Positions 58,301 through 64,000 of a DNA stretch of 64,000 bases are shown here, one piece after another. The position numbers were made by a program, and so were the translations under genes. This DNA is from Tigriopus japonicus (lineage: Eukaryota > Arthropoda > Copepoda > Harpacticoida > Harpacticidae). Under the pieces are notes generated by a model. That model was not told where the DNA came from. It saw only the letters and a list, made by a program, of their open reading frames with translations, and searched no databases. The stretch spans positions 1,030,358 to 1,094,357 of the forward strand of contig JAAGOF010000109.1 of the NCBI GenBank assembly GCA_010645155.1, in the 5' to 3' direction. Numbering within the stretch: the stretch's first letter is position 1; every line of letters starts with the position of its first letter.

Positions 58301-61300
58301 GTACAAAGCTTTGATCGTTCCACTTTTTGCTTTGATGGTTTAGTATCAAGGTGCTATGATTTGAGTTGTGTGTTGCCATGTATGGAACATGTCCTTTTAT
58401 GGACCCTCTCAATCCCGTTTTCGGACGAGACGAGTCGTATTTGGTTTCTTATCCAAAGTTAAACCCCCCAAATTCAAGCTTGAAACATCAAGTCGAATAA
58501 TTTATTCGCTACAATCAGCCGATTCAGCATAATCCATCTCATAAAAAATCTCCCCTTTGATTGAGAGCCCCCATCAACTACAGTACACGACGACGGTGAA
58601 CATATTCTTTCAGAGAGCACTGCACTAATAACGGTAAATCGAGCCACAAACCTTCTGATAGATCCTTTCCACATGTTGCTGACCAACTTTGGGCTTCATG
58701 GTTGTCCAAGAAAAGGCTCTCAAAACGAATGAGTCGGCAAAGGCAACACCAACGAACGACTGATTAACTTGTCACCGAGCAACTCTCTTGACTCTTTGAA
58801 TGCAAAAAATCGACTGAAGAGCGAACACTTGGTATTTCAAGACACGCACGCGTGGGCCTCCAAAGAAGTCGATGTCGGTCGTCAAACCGAACAGGGTGAT
58901 TCAGACAGGGATGAGCTCGTCCAATGACGGATGATCTCCATGAGACACCATGTGTTGAATTTTACACAAGAACACACCTCTCTTCTCAAGAGACACAAGG
59001 GAGTGCGTGAAATGAGATTCGGACAGGTTCCAAAACATTCTTTACATCACGCCTAACCATAACCTACCACCGTGCAATTATGACCAGCTCTTTGTACTGA
59101 GAATCTTGGGAGTCTGGTCAAAAGGATTCGATTTCAAAATGGATATTGTGTCAGAAGCCAATGCATTAAACCTCAAGACTTGGTCAAGCACACGAGTACA
59201 GATGGTGTGACAGCGAGGAGGGCTCTTTGTGGGTACATAATGGATTTGTGTGTGTGATTAATGACTTGGTTTCACAACATGACGGGAAATCCTATTTTAG
59301 AACTGTCATTGTACGTACTGTCTTGTGGGTAAAGGAAGTCCGAACAGACAATATTTGCATGCAACTCAAGCGAGAGACATGATTGAACTGGGTCAAGAGG
59401 TGAGAATATTGGCATGCGTTCAAAGTCTTTATCAATCGTTTTTTCTGTTCTCTTGGGTGCAAAAGAGACAAAATCGTGTGTCCTTTGTACAAATTTGTGG
59501 ACAGACAATGGGTCCATTCATCAAATGTTCCATTATTCATGATCGATATGTCTCGAGAAGAAAGATGACGTCCCTCTTAAAACAAAACAATGACCGCCAA
59601 GAATTCATGTATTTTGATTCATTTTTGTCTAGGTCCCAATGTTATTGGGAATTGTTTTATCAATAGCATCATTTCAGCAATCTGAATGTACTTAGATCAT
59701 TTGATCTATCGGATTAAGAGATCAATTGTTTGTAATGACATGCTTTATCGTACTAATCCGAACTATTTTTGGCATTCAAATCGCTCATTCCAGCATACCA
59801 GGAATTGAAAAATGATTGTTTGGAGAAGACTGCTTACTCAAGTACTTTTGAGTGGTTTTTCAATCGACACGCTCATCCTATTCGTTGCTGTCGCAGGTAA
59901 AATAACAGCAACTCATTCTCTGGCATTCCGATGTCCTAAACCTCCCATTGACGATTTACTATGAAAGGAAGGGAGAAGTGATTGAACAGCAAAAGTCCAA
60001 ATACATCTGTGATTTTCGAGTAAGGAGCGATTTTGGCCTCGATCCAAGCTCCCATGTTCACATTCAGCCTTTCTTTTCTGTTGCAGCCTCGCCAACACCT
60101 CAAATCGAGCCGCTTTTATCCTTTCGTCCTGAGGAATTTCACGAAACGAATGCTCAATCGTCTTCCCCATTTGTTCTTACTCGTCATCATCTACAACAAC
60201 TTGATGGTTTCATAAAGTTCAACACTGCTTTTTGGCAACATGTGAGGAGCACTCCTCTTCATTTTCCAGACTTGAGAGACCTTCATTATCCCAATCGGGC
60301 GGAGATCATCCACCTCAATGTATGAAACCGATCGAGCAACACATGTTCAAAAATTCTTCCGTCGATGATGCCTTCGAAACGAGTGCATGACGTCATTTTT
60401 TTCTTGAGGGATTCAGAAAAAGCCCAAACTGGTTTCAAACCATCCCAAAGGTAGAGTGATGACTAGGGCTGAATATTTTAGGTTTTACATAAAAACTTAG
60501 GTTTTAACCTAAAACGCCTAATTCGGGCAATTTTTACCTAAAATTAAGTTTTCAGTCAAAAATTCACTTTTTTCTCGCCTTTTTAGGGCAATTTTTACCT
60601 AAAACTAAGTTTTCAACCTGATATTAATTTTTTTACTTATCCTAAAGTCATTTGCACAATAAGGTCCCTCAACCCAGTGTCTTCAAAAAAACAAAACACG
60701 AGAACAAAGGAAGAGAGAAGAGGAGTGGGAGCCACAATGATTTTCATCCCATCAACATGCCAAATCAGCGTTACCAGGTGGTTTCAGGCAGACATTGCCA
60801 AAATTTGTTTGAAATACTGCCAATTACAGGTGCTCGCTGCCATTTTTGAAGTCACATAACGCCACATTCTGTCACCTTTGAGCCGATTTTTTCTCGTTTT
60901 TAATCATTTCATCTCGTTTTTTAGGGCTCAAATTTTAGATCTCGTTTTTTAGGTCAAATTTTTTTGATCTCCTTTTCTTGGTCCACAATTTTCGATATCG
61001 TTTTTTGGTCGATTTTTTTGCCTGCCCTTCCACTTTTTGCCATATTCTGCCACTTCAGAAATTTCTCTACTACAAAATTTTCTATACTGCCATTTCTACC
61101 ACTTTCCCACCACTGCCAAATTAAGTTTTCACTGCCTCTGTCTCTGCTCCATTGCTTTTACTCTTGTAAAAAGTAAACTGCTGTAGAGCAATTAATAAAA
61201 GGCTATATTTGGTCTGAATAGCCTCTGCAAAGGTGTTATCTATACAACCTAAAAAAAACCTAAAACGTAATTTTTGGCAACCTAATTATGTCATAATTTG

Positions 61301-63001
61301 CCCAAAAAGTTAACCTAAAATATTCAGCCCTAGTGATGACTTTTCACTTCGGCTTTGACTTTTAATATCGCCATTCCATATCAAGGAAAGTCACTTGAGG
61401 CTAAGCTCTTCGTACTACCCATCAAATGATGATGTTGAGCTGCTGGACGTTGTCATTTACTTTGCAATTTGGAAGCTTCTCAAAAAAAGCGATCAAGCTA
61501 ACGATAAGATCATCTTGAGTTTTTCGTCGAAATCTGAGATATGACGATGAATAGCAAGTCTGATTCAAGGTTGATGAAAGGTCCATCTACGTGGAATCCA
61601 GGTACAGTACATATATGTACACATAAGATTTGCCCACCCCTCATTTTTCCTCTTGTTTTAGTTTCGTTATTGTTGTTCTTTTTCTTCTCCAGCAGTCGGT
61701 TTGTGGCCTCTTTTTTTCTCCCACTCATTTCATTCACTTGGGCACTTTGTGTCCCTCAATTCCTGCCTTGGCTAAGCCCCATTTTGTTGCCAGACTTGGG
61801 CATGTTGTTGTTGCCCACATTGAAACGAAATGAGCGAAGTAGAGAGGGGGAATGAATTTGGGGTGGAGATTGTAACAAAATTGCATAGGGATGCAGCAAG
61901 CGAACCTTAACCTCAATTCCATTCAATAAGGAACAATTCTTAATGAATTGAGCCTCTCAAAAAGAACCTGAGGTTTCTCTGTTCTAACCACTAAGTTTGA
62001 TATTGTTCCAATTTAATCTCTCAAAAGCGTCAGGGCCAAGAAGGAAAGCCGCCAGTTGAAAAAGGATAAGCCGAACTGAAAAAAGGCCAAGAAGACCCTC
62101 CTAAATTCGCAACTAAGGCTGACTTAGGTGTCGATAGGGGGAACTGTCCTTATTTTCCCTCACTCTTCTGGATCATCGCCAGGACAGACACACACACACT
62201 CACAGCCTCAGAATGATCGGTCGAACTCGTCTGAGATGTAATGGCCGAAAAAACGGCGAAAGCCAAACCCAGGGGTCTAATCCGGGATGAAATGCCGAAA
62301 ATGTTGTGCTTCGTCCGGGAGAGCTTGAACATGTGGGCTGCTGATTTGATTTTTGCCCAACAAGAACCTCCCTCGCCTTTGCATTTGGTTATTTGTGAAT
62401 GAATCGGGCGAAACGGACGAGTTTCTTTGCAACCGCTTTTGATGCCGTGGTCCCAGCCACAGGAATGTTGTGCTAGATTTTGTATGGATTCCATATGGAA
62501 ATTTAGGACTACTCGAGTGCATTGCCTTGGGCCAAACGAGGCAGCCATACAATGGAAATGCGAGATAACACATTTTTTAGGATTAAAAAATGTAGTTTTG
62601 TGGTTTTTATCCTCATAAAAGAATTACTTGACATATGGAGAGGGGTTTTGATTGAAATGTCCACTCTTAGGCCATAATTTTCGTTTTTACAACAGACATT
62701 AAAAACCCACAGTTACAGTTATGGCACACAATTCAACATGTCCAAATGAGGACCTTCAGCGCGTTCGCCACTCCAACTAATCTTTGGTCCTTGCTCCTTC
62801 CTACTTCACTATCGAGCTACTCTGACACATGTGACCCAAGTTTCCCCAATTCCACTCTAATCTCACACTTGAGCCACCTGAAATTGTGCACAACCTCAAT
62901 CGAATCAGGACAAATCTCCCTTGGGAGTAATGGATTACCTTTTCTTTGGCTCTTCCGGCTTGTTTTTGCACTAATTTGGCGATTCCTCTGGCCTCAGCCA
63001 T
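52318..63001 (-). CDS. Amph: Amphiphysin/BIN BAR-SH3 protein
   Basis: Membrane-curving protein of T-tubules, endocytic and other tubular membranes. Eight coding exons in transcript order: 63001-62939, 56908-56773, 56161-55864, 54893-54731, 54658-54502, 53699-53529, 53307-53165, 52398-52318. All have GT..AG ends and the frame is continuous, giving 403 residues. Residues 1-21 (MAEARGIAKLVQKQAGRAKEK) are the amphipathic H0 helix; about 22-240 form the BAR domain (LLQNLGKADKTTDD, NRLHKDISNYIRCIK, QVLIPLNTYQGQFPEM, RTYEILNSELHDELPALYDSR), very close to the fly protein. A Ser/Asn/Gly-rich linker of about 100 residues follows, then the SH3 domain (339-403: GVLYKVKASYKY, GWLTG, FPANFTRPI). No clathrin- or AP2-binding motif is visible, as in other arthropod amphiphysins. 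Intron 1 exceeds 6 kb and holds a hAT element and an alternative first exon. Confidence 0.95.
52503..53144 (+). other. 214-codon open frame, no ATG, in amphiphysin intron 7
   Basis: Open from just after TGA (52500-52502) to a stop after 53144, on the strand opposite amphiphysin and wholly inside its last intron. There is no internal methionine, so it could be coding only as an exon or as a relic of a mobile-element protein. The translation is protein-like: a hydrophobic patch near TAEQLKIYRVGLSIGCLTFV, then polar with several Trp and Tyr. I recognise no family. Confidence 0.3.
53415..53434. repeat. (ACC)n microsatellite
   Basis: Trinucleotide ACC run after ATT repeats, in the amphiphysin intron between exons 6 and 7. 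Confidence 0.85.
56202..56258. repeat. Dispersed repeat copy (TGCCA-rich)
   Basis: CAGCGTTGCCAAGG...TTTGAAATACTGCCA matches 60768-60822 inside the hAT element over about 57 bp. It is probably a fragment of the same transposon family, 40 bp upstream of amphiphysin exon 3. Confidence 0.7.
58652..58699 (-). CDS. Candidate alternative first exon of amphiphysin
   Basis: ATG followed by 16 codons (MKPKVGQQHVERIYQK) ending in phase 0 at AAG|GTTTGT, exactly the phase needed to join exon 2 at 56908. The product would begin MKPKVGQQHVERIYQK-LLQNLGKAD and replace the canonical 21-residue H0 helix with a shorter, less amphipathic leader. The context ACCATGA is good. It lies 1.7 kb before exon 2, where an internal promoter would be expected. 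The only evidence is phase, donor and ATG context, so a chance match remains possible. Confidence 0.4.
60464..61332. mobile_element. 869-bp non-autonomous hAT-type transposon
   Basis: Perfect 8-bp target-site duplication GTGATGAC at 60456-60463 and 61333-61340, and perfect 21-bp terminal inverted repeats beginning TAGGGCTGAATATTTTAGGT. An 8-bp duplication with TAGGG-type ends is the signature of the hAT superfamily. Subterminal copies of GGGCAATTTTTACCTAAAA (about 60535 and 60588) and repeated ACTGCCA words fill the interior. No transposase ORF, so it is non-autonomous. The intact ends and duplication suggest a fairly recent insertion. Confidence 0.93.
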
Positions 63002-64000
63002 GATTTGATCTGTTATGATTGAACCACCTGAATTGGTACCGTGGACCTGTACGGCGTTGGAGGACTGCTCCGGCATGGGCTTCTTCTGATTCCTGGGTCC
63101 TCTTTCCCCCTGAACTATGAAGTCTATGTGGTCGACGTTCTCGGTAGTCTGAAGCAAGCACGTCTCCGCGCCCTCAGTTCAGTCAGAACAGGTCTTCTTG
63201 TTGGATTGGATGCCTTGACGCCCGAGCTCGGTTCTTGTTAACTCACAGATGACAGAGTCCTCCTTCTGCCTAAAAGCGAGTTACTGGGAAACATTCCAAG
63301 GCAAAAGAGCCCTCTAGCGCCACGAGGTCCCCGAAAACCGACTACTGGCACTTCACACTGGCACCAAGTGGGAGCTCCTTCTCTTCCCTCATGGATGTTT
63401 GAAGCTATGACGATCTTGAGTACCACTAAGTTTGGGTTGAAGATGGAGTTGGATTCGGACTTTTGCCAAACCAAGGAGGGATGATGACGATGAGGAGGAC
63501 GAGGACTCCCACCTTTTTCTTCGCCTTCTTGTCTCCTACTTCAAGAGCGACTGAGTCAAAAAGATCACTTTGCCGAGTTTGGATGCGAATGTGATACTCG
63601 ATTTGAAAGGGGAAGAAGTGAGTGAGACGCCGAAAACGGAGAAAGAACACAGAGAGAGAGAGAAAGATATTGAGACGGACGGATTCGATCTCTAGCCCCC
63701 CCTGACCAGATGCAAAGAGACAAGTACAATCCTTGGGCGTGCTAGTAATTGTACACTTGCCAGATTTCAAGGGGGAAAAAATCTTAATGCCTCGCTCGGC
63801 CATCAGTTCCCCTGGAGCTTTTTGAACACTAGGTTCACTTTGACGTACTAGATGGCGTTAGCGGGTAAAAGTCTCTGGTTGGAACACACGCCACCAGGGA
63901 GCAACATGGGACGGTTTTTAATCGTTTATAATCGTTTATTGTCCGTAAAAATAAGATTAAAAACGGAGGTTGAATAAAACAACCAATTTCCTAGCAACAA
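63002..64000. other. Amphiphysin 5' flank
   Basis: G/C-richer DNA containing the probable amphiphysin promoter and 5' UTR. The frame stays open upstream of the ATG to about 63157 but has no ATG there, so I keep the MAEARG start. A CCACCAGGGAGC word at 63891-63902 resembles a CTCF core. The last 90 bases hold a direct repeat of AATCGTTTAT. Confidence 0.45.

Larger units (their letters stand above)
56914..62937. other. Amphiphysin intron 1, about 6 kb
   Basis: Apart from the alternative first exon, the hAT element and the repeat copy inside it, I see only unrecognised frames. Two overlapping ones on opposite strands at 59913-60325 look protein-like and are reported as a finding. AT-rich elsewhere. 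Confidence 0.5.

Noticed and set aside
63002..63157. In-frame N-terminal extension of amphiphysin
   Set aside because: The upstream first codon is TTG, not ATG, and family members begin at the MAEARG-type start.

Overview
This is a eukaryotic, AT-rich, intron-containing window. Small introns with GT..AG ends, AATAAA/ATTAAA poly(A) signals and animal-only gene families (HEXIM, RSU1, amphiphysin with an arthropod-type BAR domain, FABP) point to an arthropod. A crustacean, perhaps a copepod, is my guess from protein character, not something the sequence proves. There is no bacterial-style operon, CRISPR array, rRNA or credible tRNA. About 967 bases are an assembly gap (39142-40108).

Layout. 1-7169: gene-poor, AT-rich. 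7170-8910 (+): IWS1/SPN1, three exons. 11859-12992 (+): RSU1, three exons. 13239-15347 (-): a 702-residue PARG-fold protein that has lost every catalytic residue. It sits 28 nt downstream of a 62-codon one-pass membrane microprotein (15376-15564, perfect Kozak) and a 28-residue leader ORF (15592-15678), like a polycistronic transcript. 21495-21902 (+): intronless FABP. About 27011-27872 (+): a four-helix membrane protein. 27873-42318: gene desert with repeats and the gap, which is flanked by two nearly identical 600-bp direct repeats and a 25-bp minisatellite. 42319-43620 (-): intronless HEXIM. 46731-51042 (+): DNAAF5/HEATR2, ten exons. 52318-63001 (-): amphiphysin/BIN, eight exons plus a candidate alternative first exon at 58652-58699.

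Mobile DNA. Three non-autonomous DNA transposons can be delimited: a 320-bp element with long inverted repeats (19830-20149), a TA-flanked mariner-like MITE inside DNAAF5 intron 2 (47590-47965), and an 869-bp hAT-type element with a perfect 8-bp target duplication inside amphiphysin intron 1 (60464-61332). Degenerate ~31-bp tandem arrays lie just upstream of DNAAF5.

How the genes relate. They are unrelated housekeeping or cell-biology loci: IWS1 and HEXIM both act on RNA polymerase II elongation, RSU1 in integrin adhesion, amphiphysin in membrane curvature, DNAAF5 in axonemal dynein preassembly, FABP in lipid binding. The locus most worth follow-up is the pseudo-PARG with its upstream membrane microprotein. 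Exon boundaries were set by hand from splice consensus, reading-frame continuity and remembered family sequence; no search was run.
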